Positions 11,598 to 24,947 of a stretch of 64,000 nt of DNA are shown piece after piece. Where the stretch lies: contig CM024180.1 in assembly GCA_013433145.1 (NCBI GenBank), forward strand, positions 8,188,001 to 8,252,000. The letters run 5' to 3'. The translations under genes and the position numbers were made by a program. The stretch is from Ascaris suum (Eukaryota > Nematoda > Chromadorea > Rhabditida > Ascarididae). The notes beneath the pieces were generated by a model. It was not told the origin of the DNA and searched no databases. It worked only from the letters and a program-made list of their open reading frames with translations. Each line of letters opens with the position of its first letter. Within the stretch, counting starts at the first letter, position 1.

Positions 11598-13698
11598 ATT
11601 TGAAGCAGCCTCTCCCGTTCAAAAGAAATCCACTGAAGAGAGACATTGTATTCCACATTCCATGGACAGAAGCTATGTTTCAAATCAAATTCACTGGATA
11701 GAGGGGCTAGACCCTAGGCCAGGAGATGGCTCCAATTTCCAAATTTCATAGCCATCAACCTCGAAATGCCAGTTTCAGATCTTTTTCTTATAATTCACAT
11801 GACGCATCCTTGAAAATACCTTCCTAAATTTTAGATATTCCGATTATGCAAGAATATACTACGAGTCGATTGAAGGAATAAATCCATATATTCCGGCAAA
11901 GAGACAAAATTTGTTAGAGATAAGCCGTAGCGTATCTATTTGCTGTTTCTATCCAAATAATTTTCAAAATTCTAAAGATCGTCTTCTGTGAACAATTGTC
12001 ACGTCTCTGATGAAAATTGGATTTTCATATAAAAAATCGCTTTTATATACAATTGAATAATCACTATTGGAAAACTTTTTATTTTACCATAGAATTTTCG
12101 TTAAATTTTCGTTGAATTTTACCCCGAAAAAAAAAAGTGCAAACTTTTAATCTAAGTTGACATATAATTTATCACTCCATATGCAATAATGCTGTCGCAT
12201 CCGCTTCAATTTTGCGTGTATTGAGAGAAATTTATGACTTCAGCTGTGGAATAGATTGAGGAATTTTCCAGACTTTTAATCCATGAAGAGCAGTTCATGA
12301 ATTAATTTTGAAAATTTTCTGCAGAATTTACCATCATGAAGAAAAGAAGCACCACGTTTTCAAAATCAACATTGGAGATACGTATAGAAAAATTGTACAT
12401 CCCACGTGAGCAGTAACCAGTTACGAAGGTGTGCCAAAGCGGCTGGCAATAAGTGCGCTTTCGCAATCACGTCTCTCTGGTTGACAAAAACAATAAGGCA
12501 CTCACGATAATATATTCATATAAACACTAACTAACCTAACTATTCATATGAATTAGTTATAAAGGATACTCTTGTCTGTGGTTTCACCTTCCGAAAAATG
12601 AAACCCACTTGTGCAAAATGCACACTAAGTTGCACTCATATTGAAGTGTCTGCATTTGGTCTGTACACGTCTGCAACTCATTCCAATGGTTGATGAGTTT
12701 ACTTTTAATGCAGTGTGTACCAGTTCACTTGGAATATAACTAGCATTCACCGGACTTCGCAGCTGTGTCTGCAGCAGATCACCGATTGATAGTGCCGACT
12801 ACATAGATACACAGACGATTGGTGATGATACATTTGAAAAGTGCAGTAAGTGTAACAGACACACCGACACAGACACAAGTGCAATAAAAATGCACAAAAA
12901 ATTTATTTTTCCTCGTATGATGCAGTGTGTAATTTTAAATCCCTTCTAAGCGATTACTCAGTAACCGGTTACCTTAAAAGGGAAGTGCAAAAACACATCC
13001 ATGCTAGCCTAACTAGCGTTCATTCCAGCTTTTTTTTGCACTTTAGTTCACGTACTGGTTGATCCTTGAGGTGCAGCAATTTATGAACGGAAACGTGGCA
13101 GTACTGGAAGATTCTGCAGTACTGAGAAACATGACAGGATTGAAGGATCCTTCAGGTATAGAACAGAAGATAGTATTGGAACAGAAAACAGCATACTGAA
13201 AGATCGTGCAAGTCGTGCTGTATATGATCGTTCGTCTGTTGGCATGTGTTTAATGCCCGTTTTTGATAAAATCTCATAAATCTCAAACAAATCCTTCCCG
13301 GTCATCGGAAATTCAAAAGTAATGGAACAACACGATGCCAAATTTATTAAGTAATTGCAGTGCTATATCTTAAATTATCACCACAACAAATATACCAAGA
13401 GTTATATATGTTATTTTCAAAAAAGCTAACTTATTGAATGATACCGCCAATATTTCAAGCGGTAAATTCAATTAACTTATTTATCTATGTGCTCTTCTTT
13501 TGAGACAAGAAAGAGATGTTGCAAAAAAGAACGAATAAGTGTCGGCAAATGAACATGTCGTATGATAAAGAAGTGATAACATCGACATAAAGTCTCTTAT
13601 CAAATCATTTTGGTCCATAAAATGCAAACATATAGGCCACTTACGTTTCGTGGAGTTTGCGCATCAATACTATATAACCTAATTGTACGAAAACTTCT

Positions 13699-13849
<151 letters not shown>

Positions 13850-14570
13850 CGATTACTTCCGTTTCTACAGAGCAAAAGCTGAAAAGTGAAATGCTGTTTC
13901 AGAACAGATATGAATAACAAACGCAAATCCGAAAGCGTCATTAGTTACAGTAGCTTTATCATAAGACCGTACTGGCTGTCACTAACGTATACTCACACAA
14001 TTCTTCTCGAATAACAGTTAGCGGTTATTAAAAGTGAAGATATAATGGAAGAAAGATGAACTTCAAAGCACCGGCTGTCACATACTAAAGCAAAAAAGAA
14101 TCTCAAGGAATCTATTGAAATATAGCGAAGATAAAGAAGCAATCAAACGAGCACAAAATCTCTATGAGAACATCTCAACGATCCTATTTTAAGAGCCATT
14201 TAAGCATTTGTTCACTGTACACTGATCAAAAGATTAGTGTGGGATCCTCGAAAATATGCAATAGATCGAAGATGAAGATAAATGTTTCCTGGCTCTCTCC
14301 AGAATGGAACTGCAGCTACCCTTCCACTTTCCTTTAATATGTTTAACATCCATCGCAAAATATCCGTTAAAAGCGCAGCATCAGGACACCAGCATTCGTA
14401 CTTTTTATAGCAGTAATTTACTATTAATTTAATTTTGTGCGCACTTTTTGAATCGACCACATACTCGGATGTAGGATGATGCATTTCAAGGGCACTATGC
14501 TATGCTGCTATAAATTTTGTACATTTTCCTGTGCTGATATTGTCTAATGCATTGGTTGATTGTATCGCCT

Positions 14571-14830
14571 TATGCATTCTGGTAGGCAATTTTTTTGGGC
14601 ACCTTAATATTCCAGTAATCGGAAGTGGGTCATTGGTCTCCATGATAACTCCTTAATGGTGACTTGTAAGAGTCATTAGACGCCAATCTGCTTGTTAACC
14701 ATATCCGTATGCATTCTAGTGGATGATTTTTTGGACGTTGTTATTTCATTTACCGAAGTGGAGTCAGTCATTAGGCGCTATACAAGCTCCCCGACGGTGA
14801 TTTCTAGGAATAGTTAAGCGGTGTTTGTCA
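14571..14830. repeat. Degenerate tandem duplication, ~140-bp unit
   Basis: Two related units start with TATGCATTCT at 14571 and 14708. Each continues with a T-rich GG-containing stretch, then AAGTGG..GTCA and an AGGCGC/AGACGC-like end. A related TTATGCATTCTAGTGG block appears near 26132, so this is probably a dispersed repeat family. Confidence 0.5.
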
Positions 14831-16038
14831 ACACCGACCTGTAACAATGCTTTTCTGGACGAATTAGATTCTGCTGCGTATCTCAGAGAATTTATAGCCG
14901 CACACAATCGTCATTTGTGATACAATTTGATCACTTTTCGTTGAAGAACTCGATATAGATTTGTAAATTGTGTAAATCTCGGAATTTGATTATATAAGGA
15001 CTATAAATCTCAAAATAATGCGTAGTGAATAGATTTATGGGATTATTTATCGTTGCTCAAGATTTTTTAAAAACTGCTGGTATTAATATCAGTTTATTAT
15101 GGATTAACGCATCCGATGTCGGAGGTGTTTGTTTTAGACTGTCAGAAACTGCTAGGCTAATACCTCGATAATCCTCAATAACTTCACCATCTCCCCCTCC
15201 TCACATATCATCAAAAATCGGTTCCCAATTTTAGATCACTGATCCATCAGAATCTGTTTGCAATGCAATGCCTAGCTCTCGTTTGAACTATTTTTACGGT
15301 TATTGTTTCGGATGGCGTTTTAAAGTGAATGAACGTGAATGAATTCCGTGAAAGAAATATTTCCGAGGGATCTTTTTAATGCTCTCCATCACATCCGACT
15401 TGAGGCAATTGAGCTCATTTGGGAAAATCTCTATTAAATATAGAATCATCTTTTCCTTATTACCTACTGAAATAATTTCTACGAGAATTTAGATTTCTGT
15501 TGAATTGAGAAAACTAAGGCTTTTTTATGAAACATTTATAATGAACAACTTTAATTATGGAAAAATCTGCGAATGGTAAAAAACTTCGCTGAAAATTTTC
15601 AACGTCTTTCGAATTATTTTCACTAAATTTCTCTATTTTTTAATTTTATGCCATTGTTGCGCTCGTAGCTAATTGTTTCCTCTTAAATGAAGAGTTATTT
15701 ATGATGGGTGGACTTTCATATATTTGCCCTCTCAATAGCCGCAACGTTTCTCTCATCGTTATGACGTTAGATAGGTAAGAGTGATACTGTACTAATGTGA
15801 TGATCGTAGTGTCCACAGTTTATTTAATAATGCTGCCAAATCGTATTTCTCGTTGGATAGCGAGGGTTGGGGTGGAATTTGCAACCTTCTACTATAATAG
15901 TTGTATTATACGGTACCTTCTGCAAACGCTAAACAAACTTTTTCTGAGTAACGACGAAATGCGCCATCGGCATAAACGGACTTTCTAGACCATCACTTGA
16001 CGAGAATCTTCAACGAATCCCACGAATGACTTCAGCAC

Positions 16039-16067
16039 CTCCCCCCCCCCCCCCCCCCCCCCCCCCT
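16039..16067. repeat. Poly-C homopolymer run
   Basis: A run of nearly 30 C residues in an otherwise AT-rich spacer. It is prone to sequencing and assembly length error. Confidence 0.9.
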
Positions 16068-18420
16068 TCCCCCACCTTAGAATTTAGAAACATGCGGTGT
16101 ACATTTGACGAACAACAGAATGATTAATGTTGAGCACCAACTTTGACAGGTAATTTGAGTGGATATCACTCCGAAAAGTGCTCTTCCTTGCAAGCGGATA
16201 TTACTCCATGCCCCCCTGACCCTTGAAATTGTCATCAAATCGAACTCCCGTCAGGATCGCTTGATAACGCCTTGTTGGATTACCTAGGTAAATTTGATTT
16301 TGTGCTGCAATATGCGAGGCGGAATTGCGTAGAATGAAAAGTGAGCAAGCAAGTGTATGTGTAAAAGATCGAATTGAAAAGAGCGAAAACCATAAATGAT
16401 TGAAGTTCTGCACTTTTTTCTTTTTGTAAATGCTATGAAGCATATTTGTTGTGGGAAATTTTTCGCTATTTTTAAGGACGTTTTCAAATTTCGACATTTT
16501 GTCGATTTGTTCGCTCTTTTTTTCTTGCAAGCCATTTTCTCAAATTTCCTATAATTAGTAAAGTACGAGTAATGTGGAAGTTTCTTTTTGTTGCGCACAA
16601 TTCATTAGAAATGAAATAAACGAATAAATGAGAAAACACATGTGGAAGATTTTTAGCTTTATGCGCTTTTTCTCCATTTCTGCTTTTCACTATGTACTTT
16701 TTACATCCATATCACTTGACATCAATTGACTACAAGAAATATCTATAAAAAGCCTTGCCGTATGTTTTTCCGCAATGCCGGTCATTTGTGCAGATATCAA
16801 TCCGGAAATTTTCACTTTTCCGATCGTTTCAAATGCATGGCATTTGCATAAACAAATCTGACGTAATATCTAAGGTTCAATAAGTCGGCTGCATCAGCAA
16901 TCAATGGGAAATAGATTCGGCATGCGGGTTATTTGAGCACTTAGCATATACCACATTAGCTTTAGCTTTCGTCGAGGTCTTTTCCGGTTTACGCGTTGAA
17001 AGTGTTAGACGTACATACAAGCTCAAAATTAGCGCTGCTTAAGGGCTTTAACGCTTCCACTCCGCAAAGAAAGGGGGCACTGAAGGAAACAACGACTATA
17101 TGAGCAACCGAGTTTTAAAGGTCACTGTTGGTGTGGGTTTGTGGAATATCGTTGATTGTCACTCTAGTATCGTTGATAGTCTGTTGGAATGATTAGGTCT
17201 GATCTTATCTATGTGTTGTTCGAGTACATCGAATAGAGTCTCAGATGTATGAATGGTTGAAGTTACAGTTGTCGACGTGACCGAGCGGGATCAGATTATT
17301 ACCGTGACAGGAAGTGCTTTTTTCCGCAACGCATAGTCCAGTCACTTTTTCAGACACTCTTGCCGATTTGCCGTCGAAGAAACGTTTTAATTGAATTTAG
17401 CTTATTAGAAATAAACGGTTCCTTTAAGTGTCGATGCTGTGAGATAGATTCTGATGAAATTCACTGGGTTATCTAGAACTTTAACTGTCGTTTTCCTTCA
17501 AGTGCTCAAGCTCGAAACTTTCCATCAGAAAATTTAGAAGCTTTCAGAAACGTTGTTGTTGGAATGAGGTTTGCGTAAGGCGTCTGCTGGAAATTTTTCA
17601 ACTGTTTAAATTTCTGTGACAACTATAGACGCGAAACATAAAGAGAAAGCATTTCAAGTAGAATTTATTCATCTTATACGACGGTACCATCTTTGAGTGC
17701 GGCGAATAACAGAGTCAGCGTGTATAAAAGTTTACTGTCGGCCTGAAAATGGTGCCATTTCCCCTGCATCTCGTCTCCCACTCAATACCGAACCACCCCC
17801 TTTATCGTATACCGATAGAATTTTTAGCATTTATAGTTGTATGGTTGAAGTGATGGAAGATAACTTCAAGCATATCTCAGTAGCGCATCTTATCACTTCC
17901 TTATCATATTTTATCTGTTCTGTATGTGCTGTAGGTTTGTGTTACAAAGAAGAAGCAACACTGATTCATCTTCGATAAATTTCCAAGTTTAGGGCATAAT
18001 CGAAGTTCCTCACATCAGGTGATATCCGCAAGTCGGTCTTCTTTCCATCCTGATTCGCAGTCTCGTCTTTTGTTCCTTGAGATCTCCGATCATTATAAAT
18101 TTGAAGGACGACAGCTGCCTATGATCTCAATTTAGCACTTGGGACTCCAATGCAAGAGCCCACCACACGATCCTTTGCTTGATATAAGACTTTAAACGTT
18201 GCGTTCAACACTAGCGCCGTATTTCCCATACTCATTTCTTATCCAGTCGTGTTACTACCTTTGTGAAGAATAATTTGAGGTCTTGCTCTCGACCTTTTTG
18301 AGGTCATACATCTGTAGTAAACGTCTTGCGTCTATAATAATTGGTTATTGTATTAGGTGGTTGTGTATGTTCATTAATTGCGGATTTAATTAGCTATTGA
18401 TAGAAGCAGTGGAATTATTT

Positions 18421-18433
18421 CTTTCTGCTTAGG
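18421..18433 (+). promoter_or_regulatory. Probable 3' splice or spliced-leader acceptor before the vha-4-type start codon
   Basis: TTTCTTTCTGCTTAG followed by G at 18433 is a strong pyrimidine-rich acceptor 41 bases upstream of the start codon at 18474. In nematodes this is typical for spliced-leader trans-splicing, but a 5' UTR intron would look the same. Confidence 0.5.
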
Positions 18434-18473
18434 TTAGAAGCGAGCTCGAACTTGAACGAAGGAAGTGAAAGAA

Positions 18474-21400
18474 ATGGCCGCTTCACCGATGTTGAAAACT
18501 TGCTATGCGGTCACTGCAATTGGCACGTTTATCTTCATCGGAACAAGTAAGTATTTGTACATTATTATAGATGATTGGAAGCAAGACATCACTGCAAATG
18601 AAGTTGACATCATCTGCTATGGGCTACTTTTGACTGACCTCAGGTTGAAATTCTAGTCAAGTAGAAAATTGATAAAGAAAAAATAAGAGGGAAATGGGGA
18701 AGAAGAAAAAAAGAAATAGTTCCCCACAAGTAGCCTCCCCATAGATCAATCACGTGATACAGTTTTGATAGTATGCTGTCCAAAATTCACCCATATTTAT
18801 TGCGTAGACATAGTTTTCTATACATTTTTTCCAAAGGGGGGGGGAGGGAGGATGGAAGTCGGAAGAGAGGAGTGCTTATTGGCAGCCTATTGCTTGCCTC
18901 ATTATCGAAGCAATTTCATTTACATATGAAGAAAAGGAAGATCGTTATGCTGAAGCGTTCGTGTCTGGTTGAATGAACGAGGATTGATAGCTGTTTTATT
19001 CTGTTAAAGAAGGGAATAGAAAGGGCAGGGAGGAAATAAAAATTTAAAATTTGAAGTCGTCACTTTTCCTATAGGAGGAAATATTTTCTATTGCCATCGA
19101 ACGTCACAAAAGTGTAAAAAAATAAGCAGTCGTTGTTTATTCGATTATTTAATGCGGTGATAGGCGAAGGCTGTCTTGATGGTACTCAAGTTGCGGATTC
19201 GTTCTGTTGGATAGTGACTACTTGCTCTTACTAAAGATAGGCATCGAAAATAATATAAGGGAGGAAAAAATTGACAGCGTTGCAGAATGGATGGTGTTCA
19301 CCTTGATCTCATGACTATTGCCGAGTCTTCGTGTTTACTAGTGGGATGTTAGGTAACAGTCGAAAAGAATTCCCCATTATTTGTTTTCCACTTCTACAAA
19401 AATGCTACTGGTGTCCTGAACGCTCTTCGTGTAAACTTGGCTGATGATCGCACTTTCTCCCTCCCCTTCCCGCCCACCTCCCTTACCCAGCATCCCTCTC
19501 CCCTCCCTCCCCTTCTCTCAGTTCTCTGCTATGCGTGTGTGTCTTATGTGGTCCCCTCTCACCCGTGCTGTACATTTTGATGGTAAAATTTAACGAATTG
19601 AATGATGTCGTCCATGCACCCTCGAAAGTCTTTATTATATAAAGCTGAGTAGATGTGCTGAGGAAGTGGCTAAAGTTGTGTTTGTTAAGTGTTCTTCTTC
19701 ATGCTCTCTGGACAAGGGGCTCGTTACGATATTGCATGGCTGCTTACGGACACCTCACCGCATATGTGGGCAGCGCTTGGTATTGGATCATCGCTTTCGC
19801 TATCGGTCATCGGTGCTGGATGGTCAGTGGTTCTTTTGCTCTTCGCCTATTAGACGGTTTGTCTCATGTGTGTCCTTTGTGGTTTTTAACCCTTCTCACT
19901 CCCAATCCTCCCCAATACCTCCTTCTACCTCCTTTGTTAATCTATCGTTTGTGATTGGTAAATGACTTGGAAAATTGCTTTTTTCACAACTTTCTTTGTT
20001 TTTGGCGAATTGATTTAAATATCAAAATGACGTACGAGACGTTATTTTTCCTCAGATATTGATTTCGAATCTCAGCAACGAGGTGAATCACTGTATGTAA
20101 TTGGGCTAACGAAACTAGGGTTCAGTGCAGAAAACTTTTTTATTTAAACCCTTTATGACTGGAAGTTTGTGCAATGATTGAAGTTGTATAATCGAGTGGC
20201 TAGTGCGCCTGATTGGCATCGAGGTAATCCAGGTTCAAATATTTTTCACATTAGAGGAATGATGCTTCCGGCATTGGCTGCTGAGCTTGACTTTAGAAAA
20301 AGAAGCTCACATATAAGATGATATTCCGCGCAACAGTTTTGATCGAATGCCTATTATAAGACGGAGCAGTGATGGTTTCTTCTTTTTTAAGGTGGGTGGT
20401 CCTTATTGCTTGGAGGACTTATAATCAGAGGTTTAATTTATTTTGCGATATTTCTGCAAAAAATGCCGTAACGTTTATATTGCAGAACACGTATAGGATG
20501 CGAATATCCCTCCCGCAGTGTAAACATTCTTGAACGGAAAATAATATTTCTTATTCGTTAGAGGTACGCGGTGGCGCAAATGTCCACGGTTAACGCGCAA
20601 ACGTCCGAATATATTTTTGAAGTTTGAGGATGTGGGTTCTTGAAATTAAAATTCCAGGGGAATCTTCACGACGGGTGCATCGATTCTAGGAGGAGGAGTG
20701 AAGGCACCGAGGATTCGGACCAAAAATTTGGTCTCGATTATCTTTTGTGAGGCGGTCGCAATCTTCGGTATCATCATGGCGTTCGTCTTTATAGGCAAAC
20801 TTCAGGTTTTTATGTTTTTATTCCGTTTAAAAAAAAATATGTTGTCCCTGAGAAAAATGACATGGGTGGTGTTCGAAACCTTTTTTACTTAGGATATGAG
20901 GAGAGCCGGATGGAATAGGAAGAAGTAGTGTTAAGCAGACTAATTTGAAAGTCTTTTTTTGTGGGGGGGGGGGGGGGGAGGGGAATGATGAGAAGTTCTT
21001 CTTCTTCCTTAACTTGGCTTTCTTACCCTTTCGTCCAGTTTCAGGTTGCAATTTGTTTTATTTATTTGGCATTGGCACTCTTTGTTTCATATATTGCTTT
21101 ATGCTGCAGCAGCAGAAAGCTTTCATTTAATTTACACAGCGTTGAACTGGCTCGAGTTGAATGTCGTTGCGATTATGCTTGGAAGATTTTCATCTCTGAG
21201 GCCCACAACCCCCATTTCGTTCTTATTTCCATCCCCCTTCATATCCTGCTTCATCCCGATCAGAATAGCCCACAAATCAAAATATTGCGGCAGCGAGAAT
21301 ACACTGGTGATCTGCAGTCTGTTCCTTATAGCTTTGATCTCATGCGAAATGTTAACTGAGGGGTTTACTGAGCATCTCTAATTGCTGTTTGCGATCTTCA

Positions 21401-23554
21401 CGATATGCCATTGTTTTGCAGTTTAGTAGACCGTTTTTTGTCAGTTTGGAGACGTTTTAGATGCCTTAGCAGTAAAGCACCGAATAGGTCTTCTGCTTGA
21501 CGGGTTCAGTTCTGATTGAGAAATTTCTTTTTGTCGAATTTTCCATAGTCAGTCGCGATTCTTTATTTCATTGCTTCGTTTCTTTGCAAAAATGTTATGC
21601 GATTTTGCTGCTTTTTCCGATTGCTCTATTGTGTTATTAGTGAAACCCAAAAATTTTATTTGTAGCCCTTCACGCGAGCTAATGCTAATGAATCGGTGAT
21701 AGCAAAGAATTTAGCCGCAGGCTATATGATTTTCGGTGGAGGACTTACAGTCGGGTTTAGCAACATGGTCTGCGGTATTGCTGTTGGTTAGTTTCTTTGA
21801 TCTCTATGACTTGTTTTTAAACAGATATGAAAGACAACGGAAGTGACATCTCAAAGAGTGCAAGATGTGAAGTGAGGATGTCATTAATTGGTTTTTTAAG
21901 GAGAAGAGGAGGGGAGCAGCGGAAGAAATTATGAACGCAGTAATCTCGCTGATGCAGCAGTGCAAAGTAATATTTGCATATCACATTCGATTTTTAGAGG
22001 GAGTAGTGGATATACCGAGCACTCCTAACGAGTTTTTTTCGAGGGAGGGGAGGGAGGGAGGGAGGGAAGAAGGGAGAAGCTGATGGAAAATTGGTATTTC
22101 AATTTGATTTGGTTGCTGAAACGGTTTAGTTCAACAAGAACGTAAAAATGACGTAAATGAGGATTCAGTTCAGCGATATAGGTTAATTACAATTCCTCGA
22201 ATTCGTATGTTTATAATTTAAGTATTAGGGGATTTATTTAATTGAGAGGCGTGATGTCGGTAATATTTATCGGAAAGATGCACTGATTTGCTAATTGAAC
22301 ATAAGTAGTACGGTGTGAACTAAACGTGAGCCAGAGCATTGTAGAGTGAATATATTTTTTAGGAGACAGCCAGTGAATAATCACTGATAAGGGAATTTCT
22401 AACGACCAGTCGGATTTCAGGATCTCTTCAACTTTTTTTGGTTCTGGATTGTTATATATGAGAATATTATTCTTTGAAGTCTTGATGCATTAGAACACTC
22501 CGTAATTCGTCGTGGTTGTTCGCCAATGAGGGATTGATCATTAGTTGCCCATTTATCGGGTAGAGGTACAACTAGCCATCTCACTAAGACGTTGGGCAGT
22601 ACCTTTAAGGTGGATGTAGTTGTTCGCTTCGTGTTCCAATGATAGCATCACACCTCTTGTATTGCACTTGGGTGTTTCTCGCTTGCATATACGGTTCTCA
22701 CTGTTGCAATAAGACTCTAGTTTTTTATTTTTCCTGAAATAGTAATAATTATTGTTTTTTATTAGTTTTTAAAGTAATTTTTATTAAAGCTGTATTTGTT
22801 ATATTATCGTAGATGTGGTACATTTGGAAATCGTTGGTGACGTCTTCAATTGAGAAAAAAAAGCGTTGAAGTTATCGATTGAAGAGGGAAATGTGTGAGA
22901 TTGCAGGTATTGTGGGTAGTGGCGCTGCAGTTGCCGATGCAGCAAATCCGACACTCTTTGTAAAGATTCTCATCATTGAGATCTTCGCGTCGGCTATCGG
23001 TCTTTTCGGTATGATCATTGGCATCGTGCAGGTTCGTTTACTGCAACGTTTTCTTCCTTTCGAACCACTGCGTACCGCCGTGAAATTTTTATTGCACAGT
23101 TTGCTACTGCAGAGGAGAGGGAGAGGAAGAATAGAAAGACTGTTAATAGCAAGCAAAGCATACTTCACTATTTAAGTGATAGGATGGGGAAGGGGGAGGA
23201 GGGGGAGTATTGGGAGCATCGTAGTGGGAAGGAGAAAATGGGTATCTGGAGTTTGTTGCAGATTACTTTGTTTTTCAAATGGGGATCTTTATTTCTTGTT
23301 GTTTGCTCGTTTATGATTTACTCAATTTTTGACTGTGGCACTTCTTTCTGCCCGGTTGTTACGTTTCACAAAAAATTTGAATTATTTTCGAGTATTAATA
23401 TTTCGATTCAAGCGGACTTATTTATTTATTTGTTTACACATGTACCTGGTCATTTAATAATGTGTTTTATTAATTTATTAGTTAATTATTTATTACTGTT
23501 TGTTACTAAGCTCATTTTCAGACAAATAAAGCGTCGATGGGAAATAGTGTTTAA
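18474..23554 (+). CDS. vha-4: V-type H+-ATPase proteolipid subunit c'' (ATP6V0B/Vma16 family), complete
   Basis: Membrane-embedded rotor subunit of the V-ATPase V0 sector; it carries protons into endosomes, lysosomes and secretory compartments. Exons: 18474-18546, 19690-19822, 20658-20805, 21666-21786, 22907-23031, 23522-23554. All five introns are GT-AG with matching phases, giving 210 aa, near the usual length of nematode and animal c''. Visible parts: an N-terminal hydrophobic helix, a [11 protein letters not shown] loop, the [17 protein letters not shown] helix, [19 protein letters not shown], the essential proton-carrying glutamate in IFCEAVA (about residue 100), [17 protein letters not shown], and [20 protein letters not shown] near the C-terminal helix. 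The short tail ends [10 protein letters not shown]. The start is the first Met of the first hydrophobic segment. A TECPR1-like gene follows on the same strand. Confidence 0.95.
20196..20240 (+). repeat. tRNA-like (SINE-type) remnant in a vha-4-type intron
   Basis: GTGGCTAGTGCGCCTGA resembles an RNA polymerase III A box and GGTTCAAAT about 20 bases on resembles a B box. No cloverleaf can be drawn, so this is a fossil SINE or chance. Confidence 0.25.
22034..22078 (+). repeat. Purine tract with repeated GGGA/GGGAGG units
   Basis: An intronic sense-strand stretch with many runs of three to four Gs separated by A, capable in principle of G-quadruplex formation in the pre-mRNA. Confidence 0.6.
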
Positions 23555-23597
23555 GGGAAAAGCAGACGTGGTATTTGAAATTATTCATGGATGAGCG

Positions 23598-23603
23598 AAT
23601 AAA
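23598..23603 (+). terminator. Polyadenylation signal of the vha-4-type gene
   Basis: AATAAA starts 44 bases after the stop codon, in the expected place for 3' end formation. Confidence 0.65.
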
Positions 23604-24905
23604 GGAAGTGATCTGGTCGATTGTCAAAAGATTGTACTTTATAGTGTGTTGCTTTTAAGTCGAGCTGTTGTGCATTCCGCGAGTTGTTTGTCCATTATTC
23701 TTTCAGTACTGATTACTGTTTTACTATCTTATTTCATTTATGTTTTTTTTTAAATTTCTGTAGAGAATTGAATAATTTAATCTGATTCGACTGGCTGGTA
23801 TCAGGGAATGTTGAAACTCCATTTTAGGGAACGAAAAAGATTAGAAGAGGAGGCTTCTTTCTTCTTTTTTTTGAAATGGGATGATATATGTTAGTATAAG
23901 CCACTGATTGAATGGACCTTGGTCCTTGTTTGGTATTAGAGCATTAAAGTTGTACCTGAAAATTTTTTCCGTCTTCCAGTTCAACTAGGCGGGATTTAGT
24001 GCTCATGCAGTTTGCTTTGAAATGCACATAATGGTGCTATAAATTTTTTTTCGTATATGCATCGGAAAATTTATATATATTCCAGATGAATTCAAATACA
24101 CCTGGCGAAATTGAATTCTTGGGCAATCTTCACAAAAAGGTGATAGAGGTGGGGGTTGGGGGGAGGGGAGGTGAGGAATTATGGATATTACTGGCTGCTC
24201 TGGAGCAAGACCATCTCCTTTTTTATTGAAAGTCTATGATCTACATAGGGTTTGTAAATATTTTCTTTTGTTAGCGAAAAGGATTCGAACGGTGGTAATT
24301 GTCATTCATTTTATAAATATGTATATTTTAATATATAGCTTGTTTTTTTGATTTGCTAAGAGTTGGCGATTTGTTGGCAAGGTCAGATACTACTATTCGA
24401 GCGGTGGTAAATTGTGACATGGGGCTGTCGCCCAATTTTAAATTTTTGAACAGTGTGGATGAGGAGGGGGTGGTAAGGCGTGAAGCAGACAGTATGATGA
24501 TAAGGTTGGAGTTCGAGTTCGGGCTCGAGTTGATGCTATGTACTGAAAGTGAAAGAAGCACTGCATGTTGTGGTTTTATGGAATCCGTCCGATCTCGAAA
24601 TAAGGGGGCAAGAGGAGAAAAATATAAAATTTGTTGCTATAATTTAGTGACAATCTGAATGTTACGAATTCGATCTATTCTCATATTTCGAAAATATTTA
24701 TTGAAAAAGGTAAGTTTTCTCACTCGAAGAAAACATTGATATTTGTAGTGGTGATCTTTTTCTTTGCTTTAGTGCTCTCATAGATTTGTAGTATCTCTAT
24801 TTTGCTGATATTTTCAGTGATCGTCTATAAGGGTTCTTTTATTACTCTCTTTCTGTTGCTGTTGTGCTTTGTATTCTGTTCGTAAATATTGTCGAATAAA
24901 ATAAG

Positions 24906-24947
<42 letters not shown>

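Noticed and set aside
17697..17978. 93-codon plus-strand frame upstream of the vha-4-type gene
   Set aside because: No recognisable domain and no phase-compatible link to the complete vha-4-type model.
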